This document shows, one piece after another, positions 36,246 to 47,915 of a stretch of DNA of 64,000 bases. Source of the DNA: Ecdyonurus torrentis (Eukaryota > Arthropoda > Insecta > Ephemeroptera > Heptageniidae); contig OX439131.1 in the NCBI GenBank assembly GCA_949318235.1, positions 2,348,809-2,412,808 of the forward strand. The letters run 5' to 3'. The notes under the pieces were generated by a model, which was not told the DNA's origin, made no database searches, and saw nothing but the letters and a program-made list of their open reading frames with translations. Numbering within the stretch: position 1 is the first letter of the stretch; the number at the start of each line of letters is the position of its first letter. The translations under genes and the position numbers were made by a program.

Positions 36246-36769
36246 CCCCTTTATTAACATATCCAAACCTGAGCATTTTCCAATTTCATGTAATGAAATT
36301 AGGTACTAACTAGCATGCATAATTATGAGCTTGCAAGTACAATTTTTTTGGTACAGTACTTGGGTTTAATTTTGCAATGAGGTAAAATATTTCCCCTCAA
36401 GTGCAAGGCATCCCTGTCAGTCACTGCTCAATTGACTAGTAAAGAAACAACTGATTTGAGGCCAACTTTAAATGATTTCGCTTACATCCACTTCTGTTTC
36501 AACGTTATACTCATGCACAGTTCATAGAAACGTAGGCGAATGTGAGCTAAATCACTAAATGTTCTAAAAAGATCTATTAAAAGTAAATTATCTTATTATA
36601 GCATCAAATTGCAAGCTTAAATAATTGAATGAAACTCCCTCAAGACTAGAGCCTAATCACAAGTATTGTATGATATAAATTTCAGGGTGCTGGACATAAT
36701 GACGTAGAGCTATACAATCAATACCTGGAACGTCTGAAGCAGTTTGTGTCCGTGGAGCTGGTCAACTGA
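31050..36769 (+). CDS. ABHD17: ABHD17 protein depalmitoylase (alpha/beta hydrolase 17)
   Basis: Serine hydrolase that removes palmitate from membrane proteins such as N-Ras and PSD-95 in vertebrates, at the plasma membrane and endosomes. Exons: 31050-31696, 34339-34471, 36686-36769 (TGA), all in phase, 287 residues. The N-terminus [20 protein letters not shown] is almost identical to the human paralogues; its five Cys (10, 11, 14, 15, 18) are the family's palmitoylation cluster. The nucleophile elbow GQSIG has Ser170; the acid is in [10 protein letters not shown] (Asp235) and the base in GAGHND (His264). [15 protein letters not shown] is the oxyanion region. The gene ends near the usual family length, but the frame stays open for 66 codons past the TGA. 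Introns hold several MITEs. Confidence 0.98.
31868..32011. mobile_element. TA-flanked MITE, family E, copy 1
   Basis: Starts CAGTCAACTGGGGTGAAATT and ends with an inverse copy (AATTTCACCCCGGTTGACTG). TA lies on both sides, as in Tc1/mariner elements. 144 bp, in ABHD17 intron 1. Relatives are at 32285 and 35341. Confidence 0.85.
32285..32433. mobile_element. TA-flanked MITE, family E, copy 2
   Basis: Starts CAGTCATCCGGAGTGAAATT and ends TTTCACCCCATTTGACTG, with TA at both ends. Its middle (GAGATAGGGAAAAGTGAAAG) is the complement of the middle of the copy at 31868, so the two lie in opposite orientation. Confidence 0.85.
32906..33220. mobile_element. Long-TIR MITE, family D, copy 1
   Basis: Inverted repeats of about 75 bp. 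Left: AAGGATAGAATTTCCAGCAA, then CAGTAGAAGTTCTATGGAGA and ACGTGGCACAG. Right: the complement, ending TTATTCTATCCTTTT. The outer flank TTGCGGTTTGGATCAAT recurs beside other copies. In ABHD17 intron 1. Confidence 0.8.
34557..35075. mobile_element. Family D MITE, copy 3, split by a TTAA element
   Basis: 34557-34623 matches the left arm and 34959-35075 the middle of family D (ATAATGACATTATCAATCAA). They are separated exactly by the family C element at 34624-34958. The right arm is missing. It lies in ABHD17 intron 2. Confidence 0.7.
34624..34958. mobile_element. TTAA-flanked MITE, family C, copy 1, nested in family D
   Basis: Ends AGGAACAGACCAGA and TGTGGTCTATGGCT; TTAA at 34620-34623 and 34959-34962. 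The subterminal AACACTTGATGGGATTTACA and the region around TGACGTCA (34793-34800) match the reversed copy at 59030. 335 bp, no ORF. Confidence 0.82.
35341..35471. mobile_element. Family E MITE, copy 3, left end worn
   Basis: Contains GAGATAGGGAAAAGTGAAAG and GCTTGCACATGATTGAAGCT, and ends TTTCACCCTGATTGACTG before TA. The left end begins within CAGGGTGATATTGAAAT. In ABHD17 intron 2. Confidence 0.7.
36088..36120. repeat. Fragment of family H repeat
   Basis: GTAACTAGGTGAAGAGCTTG followed by ATGGCATAGGGTT resembles the arms of the elements at 43152 and 44402. A 55-base poly-T run follows at about 36191-36245. Confidence 0.5.
36431..36560. mobile_element. Family B MITE, copy 2, right arm decayed
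   Basis: Starts TTGACTAGTAAAGAAACAAC, then TTTGAGGCCAACTTTAAATG, as in the copies at 27265 and 41491. The right part keeps only GCGAATGTGAGCTAAATC. In ABHD17 intron 2, just before exon 3. Confidence 0.65.
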
Positions 36770-36970
36770 CAACTACTGCACCCGACGGCCGTGCAGCAAG
36801 CAGTCCAAGCTGCTGCTGCTGCTGCCGCGGCCGCCGCTGCCGCCGCTCAGACTACAACAACAACAACAACGACGACGACGGCACCCTCTGCCACTGAAGT
36901 AGAGGAGGAAAGACCTAGCTCTACTGTAAGCTCCTGTACTACAAGCTCAGTAACTGAGAAACTACTCTAG
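36770..36970 (+). other. In-frame open extension after the ABHD17 TGA, possible stop-codon readthrough
   Basis: The stop is TGA followed by C, the leakiest stop context known in animals. The same frame then stays open for 66 codons to TAG (36968-36970). It encodes 13 Ala codons in a row, 10 Thr codons in a row, and an acidic Ser/Thr-rich tail ending EKLL. The stretch is far richer in G+C than the DNA around it. Caution: the other two frames are also open for about 40 codons because GC-rich DNA has few stops, so this may be ordinary 3' UTR with triplet repeats. Confidence 0.4.
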
Positions 36971-39900
36971 CCCAAGCCAGCCCCGGGGAACAAGAAGCCG
37001 GGAACAACCACAGACAATAAGTGTGCTTGTGTGGTGTACGTCAAGCTATGAGAGGAGAACACTTTTTTATACTATATTTTATCATATTATATTTACCAGT
37101 AGGCCTATGTTATAATTATATCATCAAGAACAGTTGTTATTATTTACAACATTTTTTTTTTTTTTAATATACATAATTAAAATAATAGTAATATTAACAA
37201 GAGTATGTAAAACTAAAAAAGTTAAGGAAAGAAAGTTTTTAAAAATATATATGTATGTATAATACTATTATTGACTCAATAATTATGTGTGTGATGTAAA
37301 ATATTTAAAGTGATAACTATAGATCCTATCCTTTAACATATAATAATTAAAAAAGAAAAGTATATTACTAAAAAATAATTAAAAAGAATTATGCATCTCT
37401 ATTTCAAAGTGGAAGTTAATGAATGATTTTTAATCTACAAGTTGGTAGATTTTATTTCTATTATTTAATTTAAAGAATGATTAAAATTTAAGGGTTTTTT
37501 ATAAATATTTTTTTAAACTTATATAGTAAAAGCTTTAATTCATAATTTTTTTTTAATTTTTAACATAATTAATGAGGTTAACTCCTCAAACTTAAAAATT
37601 TTATGTTAAAAATGTCCATTACGAAAGTTTATTTTATAAGTTCATAATTTTTTATATTATAAATATATACATAGTTCAACTTGTAGATTATGTTTTTGTT
37701 TTTTTAAATATTATTTTATAGCTGCCACTTAATTCTTAATTTTTAAATCTTTAGTTTGTAAGTATTATCAAAAAGATTTTGTTAAAATTTTATTGAATAT
37801 GTGTTTTTTTATTTATCATGTTTTCTTTCTTCTGTTGTATTTCACTTTCAGTTGTTTTGTTTTTTTAATGCTCATATTACGGCACAAGCTCATTATGATC
37901 ATTTACCCTGATGTTCTACTCCATGTGCTTTGTGTAATGTGATGTAAATGCTTGCTGACACACCCTAATTTGGAACAGGCTGTTGTTGTCACATGTCATG
38001 CTACAATGCAGGGGAAAAAAAAAAATCTAAATTTGTCAATCTGTGCCAGATCACATTGAGCAAAAAAAAAAAGAAGAGCATAACTATTTTTTTCCCCTCT
38101 TGCTTTTAGAAGCAAGAAATATCCTTCTGAGATCTTCTAAATTATTTAAGTAAATTTTAAAATTAAATCCCTTATATATTTTTTTCTTTTTATTGTAATT
38201 CTGCTTTCAATTAAAGATAATTAGCTGCCAGTATTTACTTCCTTTCATAATATTGTTTACTTTCTTTAGTTTTATTAGCATGTATATAGCTCTTTGAATC
38301 TCTTTAAGCTAGTGCTTTCACTTGCTAGGGATTATTATGTAAAATATATTTAGTTTAATGTAATGGATTTCATGAGAGTACCTAGACACCAAATTTGCAG
38401 TAACACGAGAAGTAATGTTTAACAATTTATATAAAGTCTTTTGGATTTACATTTATATTCATTTTTATTATTGCAAACTTTTGGGGCATGTCTTTGGAAT
38501 TATCTGTGCAACAAGAAATTGATGAGAAATCAGCAAAAAAGTTTGTCATAATTGTAGTGACCAAAAACAACAACAACAACTTATAATTTCCTGGTTGCAT
38601 TATCGCTGATAAGTTATATATAAAAAATTATCTGTAGTTTTTTTTTATAGTAATTAGTAAATCCATAAAATAGAATTGTAAATGTTATTTTGTAGTTTTG
38701 GTGAAGGCTGGTGCAAGGTTTTCTATTAGTTTCAGGCAACTTTTTTCTTTTACTTTATAAAAATCAACCTTTTTTTTTTTTTAAATATAAAAACTTAAAA
38801 CATTTCAGACCCTTTTGCTAACATAAAAAGATGTAATAAAATTTATCAGTTAACTGATAAATTAAAAAAAAAAAATTGTATTATTAAAAATAATAACATT
38901 TTTTTGTGTATTATATTAAAATATTTATTTATTATAAACTATATTTATTGCTTTTTTAACTACTTAGCAAGTGATTGCCACATGAAAATTAAATATAATA
39001 AAAAATGGGGCAGCAAGAATAGGATTTAAATTATTATCCAAGTTATAATAATAGCAGAACAATAAATAAACAAAATATAATTATAAAAATATTATATAAA
39101 AAAAAATTAATTAAAATATTATTATATAGGCCTAGGGTACCTTGATCATGATTATATAACAAAAATATGTAGATAAAATAACAAAACTGTTTTATATTAT
39201 AAAACAAAAATTAAAATAAATTACCATATCGTCAGTGCAGTTAATTTTTATATAATGTAAGTACCATAATTAAACATATTTAATTAGATATAACACTGCC
39301 ACTCGGAAAAGTGTAAATGTTTCATTTTTGTTCAACTTTTTTTTATTTTTTTTTATTCATAGTATTTTTTTTCTCTTCTTCAGTTTTTGTGTTTATACTT
39401 ATAATGGTAATAATAGGATGGTATTGCTTCACCCTCTTGTTTGAAGAACTTTTTAACATTGCGTGCACCATTGGGTTCAATGTATTTTAAATTGCCTTTC
39501 TGTGCTCTTGTTTGGGTCTATCAACTTTAAACAAACTTTTATAAGCTCGTCGTAACGTTGGTTACAAAGTTTCAAACCCACACGAGCTTGGATAACTCAA
39601 TAACATTGGCATCATAGGAAAAGTACTCATTTTGGCAGTTTAAAAATATTAAGCAATATTTTTGAGAGCATTGATGTTGTTAATAAGTTGAATTAATATC
39701 TCAAGTATGTGAGAAAAGTATTAACAAAATTAAACGATTTTCCAAAGAAAATAGCCAAAAATGAAGTTTGTCCTATGCTGAGCAATGTTATTCAATACTT
39801 CAGTATGATGTCCAAGCGCAGTAAATAAGATGTGCCCAAATAGATGTGCTATAGATAGAGCCCCTTAACAGAGCAACGGCAATCCCACAATCATGCCGTT

Positions 39901-40642
39901 CCGCAAATCAATGTGCAGTAAACAAAAACACATAAACTGGCTACGCAGTACCAATAGTACCCAAAAGATATGTAATGCAGTGCAGTTTCTTTTGGAGCTT
40001 CTCTGTTAAGTGTCTCTACCCACATATGAAATAATGACCCAAGCAAAAGGGTGAGCAAATACCTAAAAAAAAAAAAAAAAAGAACAAATATATAAAAAAT
40101 AAATAAACTTAATTTTCAATAGACTGTTCTGTGATCAAAAATAAAATGCATGACAATTAATTATAATTAAAAATTAAAATAAAAACACCATAATTTTTTT
40201 TCTTACATATAAATATTAAAAACGTAAAATAGTAACTTTGCCTGAATTTTTCAAGATTGTTATTGTGTAATGTATGTTTGTATGTTAAAATGTTTTTTGT
40301 AGGCTTTTGTTTTGAAATAATATTAAATATAAAGAAATAAATGAAAACAGCACTCCGAAATTTAATATTATAATGTAATTAACATAAATCTACCAGATTT
40401 AAAATATAAAATTTTAGATAAAATTTGAAATTAGAATTGTTAAACTTCTAATTAAAGTTTATATAAAAAAAAAAGCAAGTTTTCAGTTTAAGTTTAATAA
40501 ATTAAGAAAAAGAAACCATTGCGGTTGGACATTAATGAATTAAAATGAAAAGAAAGTGGTAATCACTGAAATGGAGTTTGGAGTAGTGTCCTATAGATAG
40601 CTCAGAATGACCCCCTCCCCTCCTATAATAAGTGGTGATTTT
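36971..40642. other. ABHD17 3' UTR and AT-rich spacer
   Basis: No gene is supported. AATAAA-like words are frequent (for example near 40337), so the transcript end is unclear. A fragment at about 40510-40535 (CCATTGCGGTTGGACATTAAT) resembles the flank of family D. Confidence 0.45.
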
Positions 40643-40905
40643 ATTGCATATTCTAAAAGAGGACATCAGTGAGAATCAATTGATAGGTAATTTTCTATTT
40701 TTTAAGTTCGTTGCATATTTTTAATTAATATTTGAAAATCTCCATATGACGTCATGGCTGGTAATTTTTAGGGGTACTCATGCAAAAGCTACGGGGCGTC
40801 ATATCAATATTTTTTTTTAAACAATTACTAATTAAAAATACTTTCAACTCAAAAATTACATAATCAATGTATTCAAATCGATGCCCTATTTCAGAATATT
40901 TTTTA
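40643..40905. mobile_element. MITE-like repeat, family I, copy 3
   Basis: Left TATTCTAAAAGAGGACATCA is mirrored on the right by GATGCCCTATTTCAGAATAT. TGACGTCA is at 40747-40754. Related to the copies at 9905, 16523 and 58717. Confidence 0.6.
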
Positions 40906-41490
40906 TGTAATAAAAAAATCTTAATTAATATCTTAATATTGGATGTGTGCTGGTAAAGTGGCACCTATCTATTGGACAACTAAGGCTCTTGTTGGCTTCC
41001 ACTGTCATTTCCTTTTAATTTATTTACAGTTTTAAAAGTTCCTTGTTAAAAGTTGTTGAATAAATTTTATGCATCTCATTAGGTGTGCTGTACTTTTTTG
41101 CCATAAACTTAACAAAAAAAAAAACTCTTTTAAAATAGAAGAGGATAAATGTTCTAAATTATAGAGTTATAACGTCAACAAAATATATTTCCAAAAAACA
41201 AAAGAAGATTTTAATTGACAGTATTATCTGTAAAGTGCCTTACTGTCAGTGATTTTTCATACCACATATAGATATAGCTGACAAGTTGGTCTGTAAGATA
41301 TCTTGCCTACAAATAACACATTCTATTAAACTATACATAAAAATCATTGTTTTTAATATTGAAGTAAAACTGTTAAAAAAAAAATCATAAACTTAATTTA
41401 ACTTTCCTATTGTACTTATTATGTTACAATTTTTTTTTGGATAAATTTTATATATTTTATTCAAAAGAATTTTTAACAGTATTTTTTACT

Positions 41491-41652
41491 ATTGACTAAT
41501 AAAGGAACAACTGTTTTGAGGCTGACTTTAAGCAATTTCGCTCACATCCCCTTTCTGTTTCTATTTACTAGGCATGTGCAGTACGTCAGAAGCGGATGTG
41601 AGCAAAATCTCTTTAAGTCGGCCTCAAAACAGTTGTTCCGTTATTTGTCACT
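41491..41652. mobile_element. Palindromic MITE, family B, copy 3
   Basis: The best copy of this family: ATTGACTAATAAAGGAACAA and CTGTTTTGAGGCTGACTTTA on the left, with TAAGTCGGCCTCAAAACAG and TTGTTCCGTTATTTGTCAC on the right. About 162 bp. Confidence 0.85.
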
Positions 41653-42590
41653 ACTGCATTTTTTTTTTTTTAACTGTTGTTTTGATGCATGGGTAGTTAG
41701 CAAAATAATTTGGTTCGTTGAAGAGTGGGGTTGATAAAGTTTGGTCTAGAACTTTGGATATAGTAATAATTTTAATTTTGTCTGCACTTTGTATAAAACT
41801 ATATGCATTACTATTGAAAAATATATAATCATTGTTTAAGAGGAAATTTTGAAGGAAAAAAAATGATAAATTATAAAATAATAATAATAATAACGCATTA
41901 TTATATTATATACCTATATAAAAAAAATATTAAAATGTTTGAAAGGAAATTTTTTTTCTTCTTATTTATGAATGTATTATCTAACCAGTGTGATATGAAA
42001 ACTATTATGGGTATGAATGATTTTTATTATAAAATTTAAACTTTTCATAAACCACCATAGAAAAAATTAATAATAAATTAGTTGTTACCCTTGTTTGTGA
42101 AATAATATATTTTTATCATCATCTGATATAAAACAAGGGATTCTTAATTATCAATTTTTTTATTGCTTTAAGTAAAAGTATTTGTGGTGCAGAAATGTAA
42201 ATGTACTGTAGCAATATGGAATGTCCTCATTTTAATTGTTATTTTAATATTTTGTATCACAAAGAAAAGTGAACGATAGTGCAATCCAAAAAAACAAAAC
42301 ATAAAGTTAAATGTTAAGTTATATATTCAGATTTTTTTTCTCTTAATGCTTAATTTTGTTATATTCAGAACAGATGTGAATAAAATTTTATATCTCATCC
42401 TTTTTATTTGTTGTTTTATTTATAATGATGTTAAAAATCTTCTTACAATGGCCTAATAAATAACAATAGATACAGCTGTGTATGGCTAGAGATGAGGTAC
42501 TGAAAATGACAGTGTGCTATGTGCTATGCTCATGCTGTCTAATCCAATATGCAAGTTAAAATTCCCCCCTTTTTTTATGAAGCTCACTTT
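41653..42590. other. AT-rich spacer, nothing recognised
   Basis: No coding or repeat structure stands out beyond short A/T runs. AATAAA near 42380 could serve as a distal poly(A) signal for ABHD17. Confidence 0.35.
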
Positions 42591-42594
42591 CTAG

Positions 42595-42867
42595 GGGTGC
42601 GTACCGTATTTTGATGAGGGCGCTGTGCAGTGCTGTGGCAATACGGTACGAATTCTGAGCAATTTGGATACTTTGCGCTAGCAAATACGGTACGCCAGAC
42701 CTCTGTGAGGCGCCTCACCTATTTACCTTCAGAAGCGCGCAGAGGTTATCAGCATCAGCTGTTGTCCGTTCGGGTCTCTTCGGTAAACGCTGTGAAGCGC
42801 TGACAGAGGTGATACGGTACGTTTTGTCAGCACTTTCAGCGCTCGCAAGTGAATACGGTACGCACCC
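42595..42867. mobile_element. GC-richer TIR element with repeated TACGGTACG, family G
   Basis: Ends GGGTGCGTACCGTATT and AATACGGTACGCACCC are inverted copies, flanked by TAG on both sides (or CTAG, counting shared bases). The word ATACGGTACG or its complement occurs five times (near 42601, 42643, 42687, 42811, 42853). Its G+C is clearly higher than its flanks. Single copy in the window. Superfamily not recognised. Confidence 0.8.
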
Positions 42868-43151
42868 TAGTTCTACAGAGCAATATGAGCCACTAGTTCA
42901 TCTGCTTAAATTCTACTTTCAGACTGGGTTAGAAATTGTTCTCTACCACTGTGTCCCTATCAGTGTAAGTTCATTACTATCTCCCATTACCCAATTTCTT
43001 CCTAATCAATGTGTGTTTCTATCAAATGTATTAATGATCAATTATTGTATAGACACACATTATTTGTTAAAAAAGAAAACAGTTTGGATGTATTATCCAA
43101 GGAAAGTAAAATAAATTTAAAAAGTGCCTTAACAGTACCACAAAGAAGTTT

Positions 43152-43265
43152 GTACCTAGGTGAAGATCTTGATGGCACAGTTTACATTCTCTATTGCCCA
43201 CGAAACATATTAATCAATGTCAATATATGTGTTAACTGTGCCACACAAGATCTTCAACTAGCTAC
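43152..43265. mobile_element. Inverted-repeat element, family H, copy 1
   Basis: Left GTACCTAGGTGAAGATCTTG and ATGGCACAGTT face right AACTGTGCCACACAAGATCT and TCAACTAGCTAC. The full element may extend to about 43131-43284. Related to the copy at 44402 and the fragment at 36088. Confidence 0.7.
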
Positions 43266-43766
43266 AGACCTCATCGTGGTAAGGTACTTGTTTGTTTTCC
43301 TCTCCTTTCTTTTGATAATATATATACACACATAATTACTTTCACAAAATAAAATATTTCTTTGTTTTGTTTGGTTGTATTTCATTGAATTCAACTGTCC
43401 TGTAATGAGGTTATTGAAATATCCCTTATAGTTTGTAGTACATACAGCTGTCCATGGCTAGAGTGGGATGGGGATATTTATGTATTACTGTGAGGATTTT
43501 TTACTGTCTAGTCAAATTATGTAAGCCAGGAAAAAAAAAAACAAAAAAAAACTAATTCTCTAACAATTGAGTGGCTAATCCATATCACTCACATCACATA
43601 TTTACGCTTTGTGCGTACATTTATTTTGACCTAAGCTTTGAATATTTTCCATTGCTTGGGTTAAAATGTGACATTTAAATGCTAATCTTACTTCCTTGCT
43701 TTAACCTGCTAACTATATTTTTATGGTTATATTTTTTATTTAAGTGTTCCAATAACCTTTTATTTG

Positions 43767-43897
<131 letters not shown>

Positions 43898-44401
43898 TGT
43901 ATTGAGGGCCCAAAATTTTTACAAACTCCCATCTTTAGGATTTGCTCAAGCTAAAACAAAGTTTAATTTTTATGAATGTTTTTTAATAACTAAAACATAT
44001 GAACATTTTCTTATAACATGCACATAAATTTAAAATAATTCTCAAATTGTCCAATTACTAAAACATTTAAGCTTGTTTTTAACACAAATATAGTCATTAA
44101 AAAAAAAAAGTTTTATCATCAATGTTATCCAGTGTAAAATTGATTTACATTTAATTACAGCATTACAAGAAAATAATAAATAATCACATTTTAATTCATA
44201 CTTATATTATTAATACTTAAAATTAACAGTGTTCAAAATTAAAATTATTAAAATTAATAATATCCAAAAGGATTTTACACTTTATCGTACAAAAAATAGA
44301 ACTATTATTGATTTAACGGAAAACCGAAACTTTTTCGGTTCTATTGTCAATAACTAGGAAATAATACGAGGAACCAACACACGTCTTACAACAATGATGT
44401 T

Positions 44402-44485
44402 GGTAGCTAGGTGAAGATCTTGATGGCACAGTTGATACAAATTGTAACACGTTACTTGTAATCTGTGACATCGAGATCTTCACCT
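44402..44485. mobile_element. Inverted-repeat element, family H, copy 2
   Basis: Left GGTAGCTAGGTGAAGATCTT then GATGGCACAGTT. The right ATCTGTGACATCGAGATCTT then CACC is an imperfect inverse. The flanks may extend the element to about 44370-44515. Confidence 0.65.
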
Positions 44486-44622
44486 TAATGTTGACACCGT
44501 GGTGACTTTTCATATTCTCTCCTTTGACAATTATATAAAAAAATCAAACAACTTCCTAACATTTCTTCTTCTTTTATAATAAATCTAAATTGTTCTTATT
44601 GTTTTCGCTTCTATAATAAAGT

Positions 44623-45013
44623 AAAAGATAGATTTACTAGCAAGGGCCTTAGCACAGTAGAAGTTCTATGGAGAGATTGAGGTCTCACATGACAGAGTTT
44701 TAGTTATAAATAAGCCCTATTCTTGCTCCCCACTCCCTTGCACATTCATATATCTTCCATGACTCCACCTCCATAACTCCCCACCCTTCCCTTCCCTTAC
44801 CTAAAACCACCAAGAGCATAACATGACAACACGCTGCTCTGCGATGTACTCAAGTAAATATCATCATTGATTGCTAATGTCATTACTGTACTATATGATG
44901 AAAACTATCAGTTGTAAACATTATTATAACTAAAACTCTGTGCCACATGAAACCTTGATCTCTCGATAGAACTTCTACTGTGATAAGGCCTTTGTTGGTA
45001 ACTCTATCCTAAT
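44623..45013. mobile_element. Long-TIR MITE, family D, copy 2
   Basis: Left AAAAGATAGATTTACTAGCA, CAGTAGAAGTTCTATGGAGA; right TCTCGATAGAACTTCTACTG, then GTTGGTAACTCTATCCT. The outer flank CCTAACCGCGATGTTTTTTTC continues to about 45050. It ends 80 bases from the SNUPN stop, so it probably lies in the SNUPN 3' UTR. Confidence 0.8.
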
Positions 45014-45092
45014 CTTTATTATTAATCCTAACCGCGATGTTTTTTTCCTTATTATTATTTTAGCTCCTAAAATGTACAAGAAAATAATTCTA

Positions 45093-47526
45093 CTACATCA
45101 CTTCTTCCTCACAAAATTCTTCCAAACTTTCCTCTGGGTCGGCTTCTGAACTTTGGGCTTCCATTGACGTATCTCCCTCTAAGAACGCTCTCGTTGCCGC
45201 CTTCCTCTGCCTGTAATCATCTTTACGTTGCTTACGACTTTGCTCTTGGAAGTGCTGAATGTACTCGAGATGACCTGGGTAGTCTGCAGGACACTGAGCA
45301 GAGAGGGCTTCACTGACGCTTGCTCCCAGCACCTCAGGTAACATGAAGGGTAGTAGCCACACGACCAGGGGACATGACTTGGGAGTATAGTGTGCTTCTT
45401 TGTGGTAAAACAAAACACCATCCATGACATCAGGAAAACTAGGAGGACCATTCATAACATCTGACAGTTCAGATGAATAACAAGGATAGAAAGGTAAGGC
45501 TGTAAATTTAAATTTATTCCTTTTTTGAACTGTTGATATTCCTTCTAGCTCAGCAAGTTGACTTTTAAGCCAAAAGAAACGACATTCAGCCTGAAATATC
45601 AGAAAAAAAATTTTGTGATTACTGATTACGATATAAAATTAAAATTTATAAATAGAAAAAAAAATCTAGTGTGTGAAAAATGAGGTATAGGGTCAGTCAC
45701 CCCACTTTATGGTAGATCTTAAAATTGAGATACATTGATTGGATACAAAAAAAAAAAAATTGTAAGCTTACCTCACAACTGAAAAAGGGCTGATTTCTCC
45801 AGACCAGTACGTCCAAGACATAGTACGTTGATTGTCTCCAACTCCAAACACAGTCCAGTAAAGTCTGGCCACTGGCACATGCACTGGAGCCTCCAGGTAG
45901 CAAGGACTCAAATCTTGATAGTGGCTTCCCTGAGTAGGAGTAAGCACGAGTTGCACACTGTAACACAATCACAATTTGACAATTATACAAATACAAAAAC
46001 ATCAAAGTTGATGCCGAAAGTTAGTGACATTTAGTTTTGAGGAAAGGAGAGTGAAAATTAGAAAGGACTTTGCCATATGTCTGCAGCGTACATGTTTTTA
46101 ACTCTAAATGGTATAAATACCAGGAAACAGGAAACCAATCAGTCACTTTTTTTTTTTTTTTTTAAAGGACTAGTGTAATTCATAGAAACATAAGGCTAAA
46201 TGCTCTGTATTTATTATTTATAGGTATAGGTATGTATAGGTATACTATTGCTGTAGTGATTTTAGGTGACCTTTAGGTAAGACCTTCCTTACCTGTATTA
46301 ATCAGGTAACAGGAAGTTGGTCAGCGATTAGTTTAAGCAGAATGCAGTTATAAAGTTCTTGCTGATTTCTTCTGCCATTTCCTTTCACTTGTTTATAAAA
46401 CCATAAATCTCATTTCAATTTGTCACACAATAACAATACAACAAATTTGTTTTAAATTTCATCAGAAATTTCTTTAAAACATTTATTCAATGTCTATCAT
46501 TGAATACACACAATGGCTCTAAACTTGTTTGCATGACGTTATAGCTTACACGTGAACAAATACTTACTCCATGTGCGACCACGAGACATCTCTTGCCAGC
46601 AGGGCACGGCATGAACAACCAGTTGTTCTCAATATCAGCGGGGACTTCCGTCATCCACTCAGACTGCATCAACATGTGAACGTACTTCCGCTTGCCTCCC
46701 TGTGGATCAAAGCAACGATCATTACAAATATGTCTGCTTATTAGAAATACTTCCAGGACATGTCATTGCAAGTAGGTCTACTTGTTGGTATGTAACACTT
46801 GCTTTATTGTAAATTGTCTACGTCATCTCTACTTTATCCAATAAAATATTATGTTAGTATATCCATTGTATAAAGGTCACAATAAGAGAGGAGCTGAACA
46901 ATGAGCCCCAAACGAGAGTGAGGAAAAGTTATTTAAAATATGTTGAACCGTTGAACCTTATGGCGCTGACAATGTTAAAAAGTTTCTCGAATGAGAGGTG
47001 GACGCAATAACATATATGTATATAGAAGATTTATTTGTCGTACCCTCTTTGATTTACTTGAAGACTGAACCTCCATGTTTTCCACTTCATCTTCATCCAC
47101 AATATCACTTAGCTCACGATTTTTCCTAAATGACTGTTCACGATTCCTGAAAAACAATAATTACATGTATTAGATAACATATATCAATATGTACATGATT
47201 CACCCAGAGCATCAGTCATCTTGAGACCAAAAACAAAGACTTCTCTCTGTGTCAAAATTAGTACTTTTTACAAATTACATTAATTATGCAATAAGCTTGT
47301 GATCATAAACAGTCAGAGATGTGACGTACTTTTTCTGAGTCTCCAACAATCTTTTCCTCCTTTCTTCTTGGTTCAACGAAGCACCCTTAGATTTATAGAG
47401 ACTCTTCCAACAGCTTTGGTCTGCATCTTGTTCCTCATTTAATGAGCCTGCTTCATTAGAAGTTGTAGAACTGCTAGGAGGAAACTTTTCCATCAGGCTC
47501 ACAGTGGTCAGTAGGTCAGCACTCAT
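45093..47526 (-). CDS. SNUPN: Snurportin-1, m3G-cap snRNP import adaptor
   Basis: Carries spliceosomal U snRNPs into the nucleus by joining the trimethylguanosine cap to importin-beta, and is recycled by CRM1/XPO1. Exons on the minus strand: 47526-47330, 47146-47044, 46699-46568, 45957-45772, 45590-45093 (TAG), all GT-AG and in phase, 371 residues (human 360). The N-terminal importin-beta-binding part has LNQEERRKRLLETQKK. The cap-binding fold follows: SEWMTEVPADIENNWLFMPC, PAGKRCLVVAHG, LSRFESLLPGG, YYVLDVLVWRNQPFFSC, FYHKEAHYTP and PLVVWLLPFML, where Trp284 matches the cap-stacking Trp of the human protein. The C-terminal tail is acidic. The start ATG (MSADLL) sits 4 bases after a splice acceptor; upstream in-frame codons are intronic. 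Confidence 0.96.
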
Positions 47527-47829
47527 GGTTCTACATACAACAATGAAACATGGCATATAGAAATCAAAGCTCTATTTTTAAATATTATTTATATTTCATA
47601 CATATACTGTAGAGTAGTTTAAAGAAAAGGATGAATGAACAGCATTATTTTTACATTTTATACGGTGAATGGTTTCAATACGCCGATGGTTTCAACATGC
47701 AAAATAAACACACTCTGGCTTTTGAAGGAATCATTTGCAGATTCTTGCTTAATTTGTTTCTCAAGTAAGATTTTTATAAAAGAAGTCAATAATATTTCTT
47801 ACACATATCTATAAATTCTTATGCTTATA

Positions 47830-47915
47830 CTTACGAAAGTTACGGAACCGCAGATACGTCGAGAACACGAATTTGTTTATTGTTTATTTTACGCGGGAGC
47901 CATTTTGAAAATTGA
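47830..47915 (-). promoter_or_regulatory. SNUPN non-coding first exon end and promoter region
   Basis: On the minus strand TTTC is followed by a perfect donor GTAAGT (GT at 47834-47833). An acceptor at 47532-47531 then joins AACC to the ATG, so a 5' UTR intron is likely. AAAATGGC (complement at 47899-47906) matches a YY1 site, which in YY1-type promoters commonly lies just after the start of transcription. The exact start is not known. Confidence 0.6.

Noticed and set aside
47284..47556. Upstream in-frame Met of SNUPN (MPCFIVVC)
   Set aside because: A splice acceptor lies between it and the MSADLL start, and a donor at 47834 explains a 5' UTR intron.
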